Part shown: positions 17,453 to 26,813 of the stretch, one piece after another | How the letters are laid out: every line of letters starts with the position of its first letter | Numbering within the stretch: the first letter of the stretch is position 1 | Source: Clostridium gelidum | GTDB lineage: Bacteria; Bacillota; Clostridia; Clostridiales; Clostridiaceae | DNA: 64,000 bases | Assembly (NCBI RefSeq): GCF_019977655.1 | Contig: NZ_AP024849.1 | Span: 3,133,001 to 3,197,000 of the forward strand | Reading direction: 5' to 3' | The notes under the pieces: model-generated | What the model saw: only the letters and a program-made list of their open reading frames with translations | Told to the model about the DNA's origin: nothing | The model's database searches: none | Program-made: the position numbers and the translations under genes

Positions 17453-17870
17453 AATTAATCTCCTTTGGTTATTTTTAGGTATTCCCTAAAAACTTGATTT
17501 TATTAAATAATTATAAATAATCTTTTGTTACATATAGATATCTAACTCTCTATAAATTAAATGAAATTGGTAATTTAAACGTACTAATTATCAATGTTTA
17601 TTTGTCAATTTAATTTACAAGTAATTAAGTAGAATATCAGTTTTTGTTATATCTATATTTAAATTTGTTAAAAATTGCAACAAAAAAAGGATGGGAATAC
17701 TCTAATAGAGTTTCCCACCCCAGAAACTAAAATTGCTTGAAAGCAAATTATAAAATTTGCCCAGCCGTACTTAGTTATATTCATTTATTTCTACAACATT
17801 GAGTATATTATAGTTTAATAGAATAATTAAGTTTTGTATCTATAATTTAGATTTTCATACTTTATTCAAG
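17453..17870. other. Intergenic region with nhaA promoter side and 55-bp hairpin element
   Basis: A 418-bp non-coding stretch between nhaA and the surface-protein gene. Apart from the hairpin element at 17682-17736 it is plain AT-rich sequence with no recognised RNA or frame. Confidence 0.5.
17682..17736 (-). repeat. 55-bp hairpin element, copy 1 (terminator-like)
   Basis: On the minus strand the sequence TTTCTGGGGTGGGAA begins a long stem (GGGAAACTCTA pairs with TAGAGTATTCCC) that ends in TTTTTTT, like a Rho-independent terminator about 135 bp after the surface-protein stop. It matches 48 of 55 positions of the element at 19371-19425 in the same orientation, including the part outside the stem (AGAAACTAAA). 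Confidence 0.75.
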
Positions 17871-19049
17871 CTATCTAATCCAAGCTCCACTAGCACCTAA
17901 TTTATATCCACCAATTGTAGTATTATAAGCCATTACACCTTGTGAATCTAAGTAATACCAAGTTCCACTTACTAATTGCCAACCTGTTTTCATACCTCCA
18001 TCACTTCCTAAGTAATACCACTTTCCGTTATTACTTAACCAACCAGTAACCATGTACCCATCTGCTTGTAAGTAATAGTTTTTGCCATAGTTTCTATCAT
18101 AGAACCAGCTATTTTTTACTACATTTCCAATTGAATCATTATATTGCCATAATCCATTTATTTGTATCCATTGATTAGCCTTAACAGTTGTAGCAACTGT
18201 TGTTCCAGTATTACTAGTATTGGTGTTAGTTGTAGTCGTTACACCTCTAATAATATTTAGTGTGTATGTTCTTATTTCATTATCATTATCTTCAACTGTT
18301 ATCTTTATTTCATTTTTTCCTTTACTTAAAGATACTGATTTTTTAAATTTATCATCTACATTAACTGTTGTTCCATCTATTTTAACTTCATAATCATCAT
18401 AATATTCACTATCGCAATCTGGTTTTGCAGTTATGTTAATTTCACTAATAGATTCAGCTACATTAACATTATAAGTAGAAGTACTCTTTGAAAAGCTTAA
18501 ATCTCCATCACTCAAATAAATACTGTTTAAATATACATCACCTTGTTCACTATCGCTGTCTGAAGAACTCCCTATACATTCTACTTTAATAATATATTCA
18601 CTAACAAAAGAATCATCACTATAATTTACAGTCCCTGGATCATCATCATAGGTTCTTATAGTAAAAGTTGTTGTTGATCCTGTTGATAATTCAATAGTGC
18701 TACTTGTTTTTATGCCTTTAGTAGAGCTGTTTTTTGATTTGAAAATTCTAACATGACTTGAACTGACACCACTTGTACTTATTTTTATTTTATCTGATGA
18801 TGTCTTAGCATAATAAGTTCCATCATCATTCATTTCACTATCATCTACTTCATTTTTACTCTTATAGTCATCCTCACTATAAGTTTTTATTGTGCCTCCA
18901 CTTGAAGTTTTAACATTTATGTTTGTTAAATCACCACTTGATGCATAAGCCTTTGTAGTCATTAAATTAAAATTTGATGCTGGTATAATTGCATTAAAAG
19001 CACTAATTATAAGTGCAACTGCAATTACTTTCTTAATATTTTTGTTCAT
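17871..19049 (-). CDS. Surface protein with cadherin-like repeats and cell-wall-binding repeats
   Basis: A 392-residue exported protein. The signal peptide is MNKNIKKVIAVALIISAFNA with cleavage near AYAS. The middle holds an Ig/cadherin-like beta-sandwich domain (LSFSKSTSTYNVNVAESISE ... GKNEIKITVEDNDN), preceded by a Ser/Thr/Asp-rich region. The last 95 residues form choline/glucan-binding-type repeats (NGLWQYND, GKWYYLGSDGGMKTGWQL, GTWYYLDSQGVM). I chose the ATG at 19049 because TAAGGAGG precedes it; a start 39 bases upstream lacks a site. It is predicted to sit non-covalently on the wall. No catalytic domain is visible. The gene is bracketed by two copies of the hairpin element. Confidence 0.85.
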   Translation of the reverse strand: MNKNIKKVIAVALIISAFNAIIPASNFNLMTTKAYASSGDLTNINVKTSSGGTIKTYSEDDYKSKNEVDDSEMNDDGTYYAKTSSDKIKISTSGVSSSHVRIFKSKNSSTKGIKTSSTIELSTGSTTTFTIRTYDDDPGTVNYSDDSFVSEYIIKVECIGSSSDSDSEQGDVYLNSIYLSDGDLSFSKSTSTYNVNVAESISEINITAKPDCDSEYYDDYEVKIDGTTVNVDDKFKKSVSLSKGKNEIKITVEDNDNEIRTYTLNIIRGVTTTTNTNTSNTGTTVATTVKANQWIQINGLWQYNDSIGNVVKNSWFYDRNYGKNYYLQADGYMVTGWLSNNGKWYYLGSDGGMKTGWQLVSGTWYYLDSQGVMAYNTTIGGYKLGASGAWIR

Positions 19050-19617
19050 ATTATCGTCCTCCTTAAATATAATTAGTATATTTAGCACTAATTTTAGATA
19101 TTATTCTCAACTGAAATTAGCAATTAATTTTACTTGAACTATTAATTTTTCAATAATTAAACACTCCTTTTTCTCCTTTGTTCGCAATTCTAAATAAGAA
19201 TAATTACAACTCATTATCCTTAATATTCTATTGTTACACTATATGATACAATTATCCAAATTATTTCAGGTACCTTTTCAGTAATCTAAAAAATTCATTT
19301 TCTCTAAATACTTTTTATGTATTAATTTAAATAAAAAGATTGTAGTTAAACTTTTACTGAAAATTCGTATAAAAAAGAGGTGGAAATACTCTAATAGCGC
19401 TTCCCACCCCAGAAACTAAAGTTGCATTATAGTCAAATTAACTATAGTAAAATATTACAAAATTAAAATTATCTAGATAATTAAAACATCCGGTAGCTAC
19501 CAGGGGATTTTTATTCACCATATACTACAAATATAAGTTAAAACGATAGTCATAAATGTCTATAAAAAAAGAAAATCAGACAGCCGAAACTATTAATACA
19601 AAAGGAGGGAATAAAAA
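19050..19617. other. Long intergenic region between divergent genes
   Basis: A 568-bp non-coding stretch upstream of both the surface-protein gene (minus) and the zinc-ribbon gene (plus). It holds hairpin copy 2 (19371-19425) and, at 19491-19506, CCGGTAGCTACC, a 10-bp palindrome followed by AGGGG. The roughly 320-base part left of the hairpin would be a long 5' leader for the surface-protein gene if its promoter is near the hairpin. No known riboswitch consensus was matched. Confidence 0.45.
19371..19425 (-). repeat. 55-bp hairpin element, copy 2
   Basis: Same element and orientation as 17682-17736 with 48 of 55 identities. The minus strand reads GGGGTGGGAAGCGCTATTAG and folds back on AGTATTTCCACCTC before TTTTTT. 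It lies about 320 bp upstream of the surface-protein start, where a terminator has no obvious gene to end, so it may be a leader element or a relic of duplication. Confidence 0.7.
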
Positions 19618-19968
19618 GTGATTTGTCCAAAGTGTAGAAAGGAATTTCCAAAGAATAGTTTATTTTGTAATAAGTGCGGAACTGAGATTTTAGTTGAGAA
19701 AATCAAGAAAGTTAATAGCAATACTGCAATCATTAACCAACAAACTCATGATGTTATGACCAATGAAAATCCTAACAACAAAAACTCATTAAATAATACT
19801 ATTGGTAACATAGTTATTTTTATCTCGTGGATTATACTAATCTGTATAATAATTGGCAATGTTATTACATGGCAAAAAACAAACAATTTGCGGTATATCA
19901 TATCAGGAGCTCTTGCCGTACTGGGAGGTTTATTCAATATCTACCTCTTATCAAAAGTAAAGAATTAA
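19618..19968 (+). CDS. Zinc-ribbon membrane protein
   Basis: A 116-residue protein starting with a zinc ribbon (MICPKCRKEFPKNSLFCNKC, a CxxC...CxxC pair), then a polar linker rich in Asn and two membrane helices (IGNIVIFISWIILICIIIGN and LRYIISGALAVLGGLFNIYL). The GTG start follows an AAAGGAGGG site. Such N-terminal zinc_ribbon_2 membrane proteins are common in clostridia; their function is unknown. Confidence 0.75.
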   Translation: MICPKCRKEFPKNSLFCNKCGTEILVEKIKKVNSNTAIINQQTHDVMTNENPNNKNSLNNTIGNIVIFISWIILICIIIGNVITWQKTNNLRYIISGALAVLGGLFNIYLLSKVKN

Positions 19969-19999
19969 TAGTTAACAATGTCCTGTATAAAATAATAAA

Positions 20000-20037
20000 G
20001 AAGCTACCGCACAATTAATTATTTGTACAGCAGCTTC
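20000..20037. terminator. Hairpin between convergent genes
   Basis: GAAGCT ... AGCTTC outer stem with further inner pairing. The minus-strand side continues into TTTATTATTTT, so it could end the mgtC transcript about 100 bp after its stop, and possibly the zinc-ribbon transcript from the other side. Confidence 0.55.
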
Positions 20038-20136
20038 ATATTATGAGCTCTCACGTAAACTCGCCAGAGCCTGCAATTACTTTTTTATTTCTAAAAAACC
20101 TTTCCTAAAAGAATTGTAGATCTTATCACCTGAGTT

Positions 20137-20844
20137 TTATTCAGCTTCTTCAGCAGTACATACTCCTTCTAAGTTATGAAGTTGCAATAAATATTCACTA
20201 TGATCCCACTTAGTTGCTAAGGTTAAAGTCATCAAAAGTCCTATGGTATGCTCATCCAAATGCTTAGATTTTTTAACTTCCATATTAGATATTTTAGTTC
20301 CATCAGATTTTACCATATTAAGAAAATTTGTAACACCTGAAATATCTTGAAGTTCTACATATACATCTAGTATCCTTGAATGAGTTCTTGAATGTATATC
20401 CATTTTATGAAGTAATGTTAATACTCCGAATATAAAAGCACATGTTATAATAGCACCTTCGTAAAAACCTATTCCTATGGCAAGCCCCATACATGCACAA
20501 GACCAAAGTCCTGCAGCTGTAGTAAGACCTTTAACTTGATTCCCCCCAACAACCATAATGGTACCAGCACCTAAAAATCCAATTCCACTTATAACTTGTG
20601 CACCCATTCTACTTGCATCCGTATTAATTTTAAGTATATCAGTCATATATTGACTTGTTATCATAACCATAGCGGCACCAATACATACTAAAATATGTGT
20701 TCTAAGACCTGCGGGCCTTTTTTTCCGCCCTCTTTCAGCACCAAGGATTCCACCACAAATTGTAGCTAAGGTTAATCTTAAAATTATGGATACTGTATTA
20801 ACTTCTCTTATATAATTTGATATATCGTTTATTACACTTTCCAC
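20137..20844 (-). CDS. MgtC/SapB-family membrane protein
   Basis: A 235-residue membrane protein of the MgtC family, linked in other bacteria to Mg2+ limitation and control of ATP synthase. The family segment CGGILGAERGRKKRPAGLRT is followed by LVCIGAAMVMITSQY and by GIGFLGAGTIMV. The C-terminal 80 residues form the soluble ACT-like domain. I chose the GTG at 20844 (reading VESVINDI) because GGAGG lies 6 bases before it; the longer ATG-started frame (20934) would add a hydrophobic leader absent from the family. Confidence 0.85.
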   Translation of the reverse strand: MESVINDISNYIREVNTVSIILRLTLATICGGILGAERGRKKRPAGLRTHILVCIGAAMVMITSQYMTDILKINTDASRMGAQVISGIGFLGAGTIMVVGGNQVKGLTTAAGLWSCACMGLAIGIGFYEGAIITCAFIFGVLTLLHKMDIHSRTHSRILDVYVELQDISGVTNFLNMVKSDGTKISNMEVKKSKHLDEHTIGLLMTLTLATKWDHSEYLLQLHNLEGVCTAEEAE

Positions 20845-20976
20845 ATAATTCCTCCAATATTTATTATTCACTATTACTAAAATGCATAGAATCATAATAT
20901 ACAAATTAATTAAAAATGTGTACTCCATCTTCATTATGCATATAAAGTAGCATACTTACGTGCTATTTTATATGCC

Positions 20977-23900
20977 TTAGTTAAACAAATCTAAAATTTC
21001 ATCTTCTTTTAATGTACTTATAAATGAGCCTACCGCTAAATCGTCACCTAAAATCTTATTAATTAATTCGCGCTTTGAATCCTGAAGTTCTACTATTTTT
21101 TCTTCTATAGTTCCACTTGCAATTAATTTTATTACTTCAACAACATTTTGTTGACCAATTCTATGAGCCCTATCTGTAGCTTGATCTTCAACTGCTGGGT
21201 TCCACCAAGGGTCAAAATGTATTACTATATCTGCACTAGTTAAATTAAGTCCTGTACCTCCAGCTTTTAGAGACACTAAAAATACAGTATTTTCTCCATT
21301 ATTAAATTCATCTACCATCTTCATTCTATTTAGTGATGAAACTTTACCATCTAAGTAAGAAAATAAGAAATGTTTTTCTTTAAGTATCTTACCTATATTC
21401 TTAAGTACAGATGTAAATTGAGAGAATACTAATATCTTATGTCCTTCATCTATACTTTGTTCAAGAAGCTCAATTAGTGCATCTATTTTACCACTAGTTC
21501 CTACATAATCATCCATTGTAACCGAAGGATCTAAACATATTTGACGAAGTTTTGTTATATAAGATAAAATTTCAATTTTACTCTTACTAAACTCGAAATC
21601 CTTAACCTTCTTTTGAATTAAATCTTTAACATAATTTGCATAGGTTTCATATACAACTTTTTGTTCATCACTTAATGGTACAAGTAATCTCTTTTCTATT
21701 TTATCTGGTAGTTCTTTAATTACATTTTTCTTATAACGCCTTAAAATAAACGGTTTTACAAGCCTATTTAATTCTTCTAATATTTCTGGCCCTTCCTCAA
21801 GCCTTCTATAATATCTTGTTACGAAATTTTTCTCATTATATAAATATCCAGGCATTATAAAATCAAATATTGACCAAAGTTCCATTAAGGAATTTTCTAC
21901 TGGAGTTCCTGTTAACGCAAATCTAACTCTTGCTCTTATCTCTTTAACTGACTTTGCACTTAGTGAGGCTTGATTTTTAATATTTTGGGCTTCATCTAAA
22001 ATACAATAATCAAATTCCATATCATAAAGTTCTAAATCGCGCCTTAAAAGATTGTAAGTAGTTAAAATTACGTCATAATCTTTATAGTTTTTAATTAATT
22101 CTTCTCTTTCTTCTTTAATGCCATTTGAAATTCCAATTTTCATACTAGGAGCAAACTTTTCAAATTCATTTTTCCAATTATATATTAAAGAAGTAGGTGC
22201 AATAATAAGTGTTTTAGAATTTGGTTTTGAAAGTAATAATGTTATTGCTTGAAGAGTTTTTCCAAGTCCCATTTCATCGCCAAGAATTCCTCCAAAGCCT
22301 AAATAATCTAAAGTTCTAAACCAATTGTACCCATCTTTTTGATATTCACGAAGTTTAGCTTGAAGATTAACAGGCGCCTGAAATGATTTATCTTTAATAT
22401 TTTTTAATTTACCTTTAATCTCTTTAATTTCATCACAACTCTCAATAAATCTGAGCTCTTTGGCTTCTAAATAATCTTCTAGATAAGCTCCTTTATTCAT
22501 TGGAATTTGAATTGAGTTATTCTTTAATTCATCCTCTAAAAGCAAATTATCTATAAGAGTTAAAGCATCTTTAAATTCTTCATCTTCTAAATCTAAAAAT
22601 TCCCCATTTTCAAGTTTATAATATTTAACATTATCTCTAAAACTTCTAAGTATATTTGAAATTTCTTGTTCTGATATATCAGAAATATTAAATTTAAATT
22701 CAAAATAATCAAATTGTCCTTTTCTAACTTCTCCCTTGAAATCAGATTTTTTAATATCTTTTATTCCTTTAAATCTCTCTGAATAAAAAACCTCTCCATA
22801 TCTTTGAAGTTTTTCTATTTCGTATTTAAAAAACTTAAAAGCATCATTATCATCTCTCAAAAAGTACAGTCTACCATCAACTTCTTCAAATCCAAGACTT
22901 TTTAGCATTCCAAATACTTCATGTTCTTTATCTGTATCTCTATAAATAACCTTATCATTATATTCTTCAAAATAATTAAATTCATGGCCTTCATAAGATA
23001 CTTTAAATAATAATGATATATCCTTGTCTTTATCTTTATCAAAGTAAAATCTAAAATTAACAGGTCCTATAATAACCTTATCTCTTATATTCTTAGATAA
23101 AGTTAAATCAGTTGTAAGTTTTTGCATAGATGGTATTAATTCTTTTAAAATTTTATTTTCCTGATTTATATTAAAACTTATTTTAGATGTAGCATTAAAA
23201 ATCTTTAAATAAGGAGACAACCTTTCGCATTGTTCTATAGAAGGAATATAAATTGTAGTTCCATATAAAAATACATCTTCATTTTGTGTTAAAGCTTCTG
23301 GCAACCCATTTGAAGCTTCAAGTACTATGGAATCCTTCTTATTTAATAGGGCAAAGGGAATAGGCATATCTCCTTCTATTATTTCTGATTCTAATATTCG
23401 ATAAAAGAAACCATCCCCTAAATATATTCTATTCTTTTTTATGACGTTTAAAAATTCCTTAAACATAACATCAGGAATAGTTAATGTTTTTCCATCTATT
23501 AGTTTATCTTGATGCCTTTTAAAATTCCTATCATGCTGCGCCATATTTTGGATATTATAAATAAATTTAATTAATCTCTTGTCTTCATAAGAAAAACATT
23601 GATTTTTTATATCAAAAATAAAATCTTTTCCATATTTAATTGGAACGTTATTATAAAGTGAGACTAAAAATTGATTTATGTCGCGAATCATATACATTTT
23701 ATTACTTTTACTTTTAAGACCTATTTTAAGTTCTGCTTGAAGTTTAGAAGACCAATTATTTTTATTTATAATAATTTCAAATTTAATTTTTTCTTTTTGA
23801 TTATCTCCAATAAGCAAGGATAATAAATCATTATTATTATCCTCTTTAACTTTAGATTTATTTTTTTTAGGCTTAATATTGTTAGTTATTTTATTTCTTA

Positions 23901-24237
23901 ATTCATCATCATCATCAATATTTCGTAAGAATGTATAAAAAGTAGCTACTAAATGTTTGCAACAATAGTTGTCCTTTGTAAATTCATTTTTTTCGAAATC
24001 CATACAACTACAGTATGATCCAATAACCTCTTTTGTTTCATTATCAATTTCAAGCTTACATAAATATTCACTAAGAAGACTTTCAGAAACTACAGATGCA
24101 CGTATTTTAATATTATCTTTGTCTACGCTAACATTTACTTCTCTAAGTAAATCATTTTTTAAGACACGTTCACCTTTTATCCGCGCTGAATTGGTTATGC
24201 TTTTATTAAAGCCTTCTAGTAAAATTTGTTTTATCAA
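20977..24237 (-). CDS. SNF2-family helicase with SWIM zinc finger
   Basis: A large (about 1086-residue) ATP-dependent DNA translocase. An N-terminal SWIM finger (CSCMDFEKNEFT ... CCKHLVATFY, residues about 75-105) is followed by a long bacterial SNF2-associated region. The two RecA-like domains then carry Walker A GDEMGLGKTLQAI (near residue 655), DEAQ (near 750), and motif VI in TDRAHRIGQ (near 1030). I favour the TTG start at 24237, with AGGTGAT just before it; an ATG at 24252 is possible but has a weak site. Role likely in DNA repair or transcription-coupled remodelling; not determinable here. Confidence 0.9.
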   Translation of the reverse strand: MIKQILLEGFNKSITNSARIKGERVLKNDLLREVNVSVDKDNIKIRASVVSESLLSEYLCKLEIDNETKEVIGSYCSCMDFEKNEFTKDNYCCKHLVATFYTFLRNIDDDDELRNKITNNIKPKKNKSKVKEDNNNDLLSLLIGDNQKEKIKFEIIINKNNWSSKLQAELKIGLKSKSNKMYMIRDINQFLVSLYNNVPIKYGKDFIFDIKNQCFSYEDKRLIKFIYNIQNMAQHDRNFKRHQDKLIDGKTLTIPDVMFKEFLNVIKKNRIYLGDGFFYRILESEIIEGDMPIPFALLNKKDSIVLEASNGLPEALTQNEDVFLYGTTIYIPSIEQCERLSPYLKIFNATSKISFNINQENKILKELIPSMQKLTTDLTLSKNIRDKVIIGPVNFRFYFDKDKDKDISLLFKVSYEGHEFNYFEEYNDKVIYRDTDKEHEVFGMLKSLGFEEVDGRLYFLRDDNDAFKFFKYEIEKLQRYGEVFYSERFKGIKDIKKSDFKGEVRKGQFDYFEFKFNISDISEQEISNILRSFRDNVKYYKLENGEFLDLEDEEFKDALTLIDNLLLEDELKNNSIQIPMNKGAYLEDYLEAKELRFIESCDEIKEIKGKLKNIKDKSFQAPVNLQAKLREYQKDGYNWFRTLDYLGFGGILGDEMGLGKTLQAITLLLSKPNSKTLIIAPTSLIYNWKNEFEKFAPSMKIGISNGIKEEREELIKNYKDYDVILTTYNLLRRDLELYDMEFDYCILDEAQNIKNQASLSAKSVKEIRARVRFALTGTPVENSLMELWSIFDFIMPGYLYNEKNFVTRYYRRLEEGPEILEELNRLVKPFILRRYKKNVIKELPDKIEKRLLVPLSDEQKVVYETYANYVKDLIQKKVKDFEFSKSKIEILSYITKLRQICLDPSVTMDDYVGTSGKIDALIELLEQSIDEGHKILVFSQFTSVLKNIGKILKEKHFLFSYLDGKVSSLNRMKMVDEFNNGENTVFLVSLKAGGTGLNLTSADIVIHFDPWWNPAVEDQATDRAHRIGQQNVVEVIKLIASGTIEEKIVELQDSKRELINKILGDDLAVGSFISTLKEDEILDLFN

Positions 24238-24288
24238 TTTTATCACCTGCATTTTTATTTTAACCTAAGTTATTCTTTTGAGTGTGCC

Positions 24289-24474
24289 TTATTCAAATGT
24301 TTTAATTTTATTTATTAAATCTACACTAATGTATTGTGACTTAGAAATTCCTTTTCTAAAATATCTTATTTGTTTATAGTCTTTTCCTTCAAGCTGCATA
24401 TCTAAAATATCGATCCTATCCCCATTAAATATGGTTGGCTCTTTTTTCCCTTTTAAGTAAATATGTACTTCCAT
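24289..24474 (-). CDS. Small protein of unknown function
   Basis: A 61-residue frame, MEVHIYLKGKKEPTIFNGDR at the N-terminus, ending KIKTFE, that reads like a small beta-rich soluble protein (alternating EPTIFNGDRIDIL). It lies between the ABC-F and SNF2 genes on the same strand, 37-52 bp before the SNF2 start. No good ribosome site precedes the ATG. The amino-acid composition is protein-like rather than shadow-like, so I keep it with moderate confidence. Confidence 0.5.
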   Translation of the reverse strand: MEVHIYLKGKKEPTIFNGDRIDILDMQLEGKDYKQIRYFRKGISKSQYISVDLINKIKTFE

Positions 24475-24547
24475 ATATATTATGTGAGACTATTCCTTAT
24501 AGAATAATCCCATTCCCCTTTCGTTTTCAGTTTATATTATTTCTAAT

Positions 24548-26479
24548 TTAATTATTCTTATATTCTTCAATCGCTTCTGCAATTTCGTTTAAATATTCCC
24601 ATCTCTCATATTTATTTTCTAATTCTTTCTTAGCATCTTCTTTTACTTTCATCAATTCATTAAGTTTACCATAATTCGAAGAATTTTTTGCCATATCGTT
24701 ATCCAAGTTTTCAATTTTCTCTTCTAGTTTAGATATATCATTATCTATCCCTTCAAATTCCTTTTGTTCTTTAAAAGTAAACTTTGGTTTATTATCTTTG
24801 CTTCTTTCCTTAGTTCCTTTACTTTTTTCGTCCTTATATTTATCTTCAAGTGTATTATTGTCTTCTTGAAGCTTCTCTATTTCTTTTGAAATTAAGAAAT
24901 CACTGTAGTTACCGTTATATTCCTTTATTAATCCATTTCCTTCATATGAGAAAATTTTATTACAGATTCTATCTAAGAAATATCTATCATGTGATACGAC
25001 AATTACTACACCCATGAATTTATCTAGAAAATCTTCTAAGATATTAAGTGTTTCAATATCCAAATCATTTGTAGGTTCATCAAGTATTAAAAAATTTGGC
25101 GACTCCATAAGTACTCTAAGCAAATGTAATCTTCTTCTTTCTCCACCAGATAACTTTTCAATTGGAGTATATTGCATTGTGCTATCAAATAAAAATCTTT
25201 CACTCATCATTGATGCTGATATCTTTGTTCCATCATCTACAGGAATAAATTCTCCGCCTTCTTTAACATAATCAATAACTCTAAGCTTAGGATCCATATT
25301 AGTATTATCTTGAGCAAAGCAGCTTATTTTAACAGTATCACCAATTTCAATTGTTCCACTGTCTAAAGAAAGTTTTCCTCTAAGTAAATTAACTAAAGTT
25401 GTTTTACCAGCACCATTTTCTCCAATAATACCAACTCTATCAGTTCTTAAAAATATGTAATTAAAATCTTTAATTAATATTTTATCTCCAAATGATTTAC
25501 ATACATCATATAATTCAACGACTTTTTTCCCAAGTCTTGAGCCAACTAATGAAATATCAACATCATCTCGTATTCGGATAGATTCAGTATTCACAAGTTC
25601 ATCAAATCTTTGAAGTCTGGCCTTTTGTTTAGTAGTTCTAGCCTTAGCACCACGTCTAACCCACTTTAATTCATTTTTTATTAATGCATTTTTCTTTTCC
25701 TCTTGAACTTGCTCTGTCTCCAGTCTTTCAATTTTCATTTCTAGATATGCTGTATAGTTACCTGGATAAGAATATATATTCCCTCTATCTAATTCAATAA
25801 TTCTATTTGTAACTCTATCTAAGAAATATCTATCATGGGTAATCATAAGCAGAGCACCTTTTCTTGCATTTAAGTATTCTTCAAGCCATTCTATAGAATC
25901 TGAATCCAAATGGTTTGTAGGTTCATCTAATATAAGCATCTCGCATGGAGTTATAAGAGCACATGCAAGTGCTATTCTCTTTTTTTGCCCACCAGATAAA
26001 TTTCCTATCTTTTCATTATAATTTCTTACGCCAAGCTTAGTTAAAATTGTCTTAGCGTCACTTTCCAAATCCCACAAATTAAGCGAATCAATTTGCCCTT
26101 GAATTTTAATTAGTTCACTATTTAAAGAATCAAACTCTTCACTTTTGCAAGAGTTGATTTTATCTAATAACTCTTCATATTTTCTAAGGAGCTTCATCTC
26201 TTTCGTATCGCCTTTAAAAACTTGCTCTAAAACAGTTGCCTCTTCATCAAAAATCGGATTTTGATCTAGGTATTCAATTCTAACATTCTTGCCCTTGGTT
26301 ATATTTCCTTCAAAAAATTCTTCTCTCCCCGATACAACCTTCAAAAATGTTGATTTACCTGCACCATTTATTCCAATCAAACCAATTTTATCTCCATCAC
26401 TAATTCCTAATGATACATTGTTTAGCAAGATTTTTTCGCTATAGCTTTTATTTATATTCTCTAAAGTAATTATATTCAT
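24548..26479 (-). CDS. ABC-F family ATPase (Uup-like)
   Basis: A soluble protein with two ABC ATPase domains and no membrane segments, of the ribosome-associated ABC-F class. Walker A motifs are GINGAGKST (near residue 36) and GENGAGKTT (near 350). Signatures are LSGGQKKRIALA and LSGGERRRLHLL, and Walker B/H-loop regions are MLILDEPTNHLDSD and FLILDEPTNDLDIE. A Lys/Glu-rich linker separates the domains, and the last 80 residues form a charged coiled coil as in Uup. Uup-like proteins act on ribosomes or DNA transactions; the specific role is unclear. Confidence 0.9.
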   Translation of the reverse strand: MNIITLENINKSYSEKILLNNVSLGISDGDKIGLIGINGAGKSTFLKVVSGREEFFEGNITKGKNVRIEYLDQNPIFDEEATVLEQVFKGDTKEMKLLRKYEELLDKINSCKSEEFDSLNSELIKIQGQIDSLNLWDLESDAKTILTKLGVRNYNEKIGNLSGGQKKRIALACALITPCEMLILDEPTNHLDSDSIEWLEEYLNARKGALLMITHDRYFLDRVTNRIIELDRGNIYSYPGNYTAYLEMKIERLETEQVQEEKKNALIKNELKWVRRGAKARTTKQKARLQRFDELVNTESIRIRDDVDISLVGSRLGKKVVELYDVCKSFGDKILIKDFNYIFLRTDRVGIIGENGAGKTTLVNLLRGKLSLDSGTIEIGDTVKISCFAQDNTNMDPKLRVIDYVKEGGEFIPVDDGTKISASMMSERFLFDSTMQYTPIEKLSGGERRRLHLLRVLMESPNFLILDEPTNDLDIETLNILEDFLDKFMGVVIVVSHDRYFLDRICNKIFSYEGNGLIKEYNGNYSDFLISKEIEKLQEDNNTLEDKYKDEKSKGTKERSKDNKPKFTFKEQKEFEGIDNDISKLEEKIENLDNDMAKNSSNYGKLNELMKVKEDAKKELENKYERWEYLNEIAEAIEEYKNN

Positions 26480-26765
26480 TTATTTTAAACTCCTTTTTCA
26501 ATTATATACTCTTATTTTAACACAGTAAGCAAATAAACCAAAATGAAAGACTGAAAATTGATATTTAAATATTATTTCTAAAGAAATAATTTCAATCAAA
26601 ATCCAATCTTGTTTTAAAACTTTGGTAAGATTAATCACCGCACCAATCCAATTTTAACACAGTTTAGTTTACATAATAATTGCTATGTTAACTAACTTAG
26701 AGGTCTCCTATATATGTTATATGTATATCCTTAACTTTTTTCATATTAATTTTGAAATTATTACA
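26480..26765. other. Intergenic region upstream of the ABC-F gene
   Basis: Non-coding and AT-rich; it should hold the ABC-F promoter on the minus strand. Nothing else recognised. Confidence 0.4.
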
Positions 26766-26810
26766 AAAATAAAGGAGCAGTTGCTACACGCATATCTGCT
26801 CCTTTATTTT
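26766..26810 (-). terminator. Terminator of the TPR protein gene
   Basis: Perfect 15-bp arms AAAATAAAGGAGCAG / CTGCTCCTTTATTTT, 15-base loop, T-rich on the minus strand, 4 bp after the stop. Confidence 0.88.
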
Positions 26811-26813
26811 AAT

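Noticed and set aside
17682..19506. Hairpin elements as a cyclic-di-GMP riboswitch
   Set aside because: I looked for the class I and II conserved strings (GGGCAAACC, GACGCAAAGC) and found none; only a terminator-like stem is supported.
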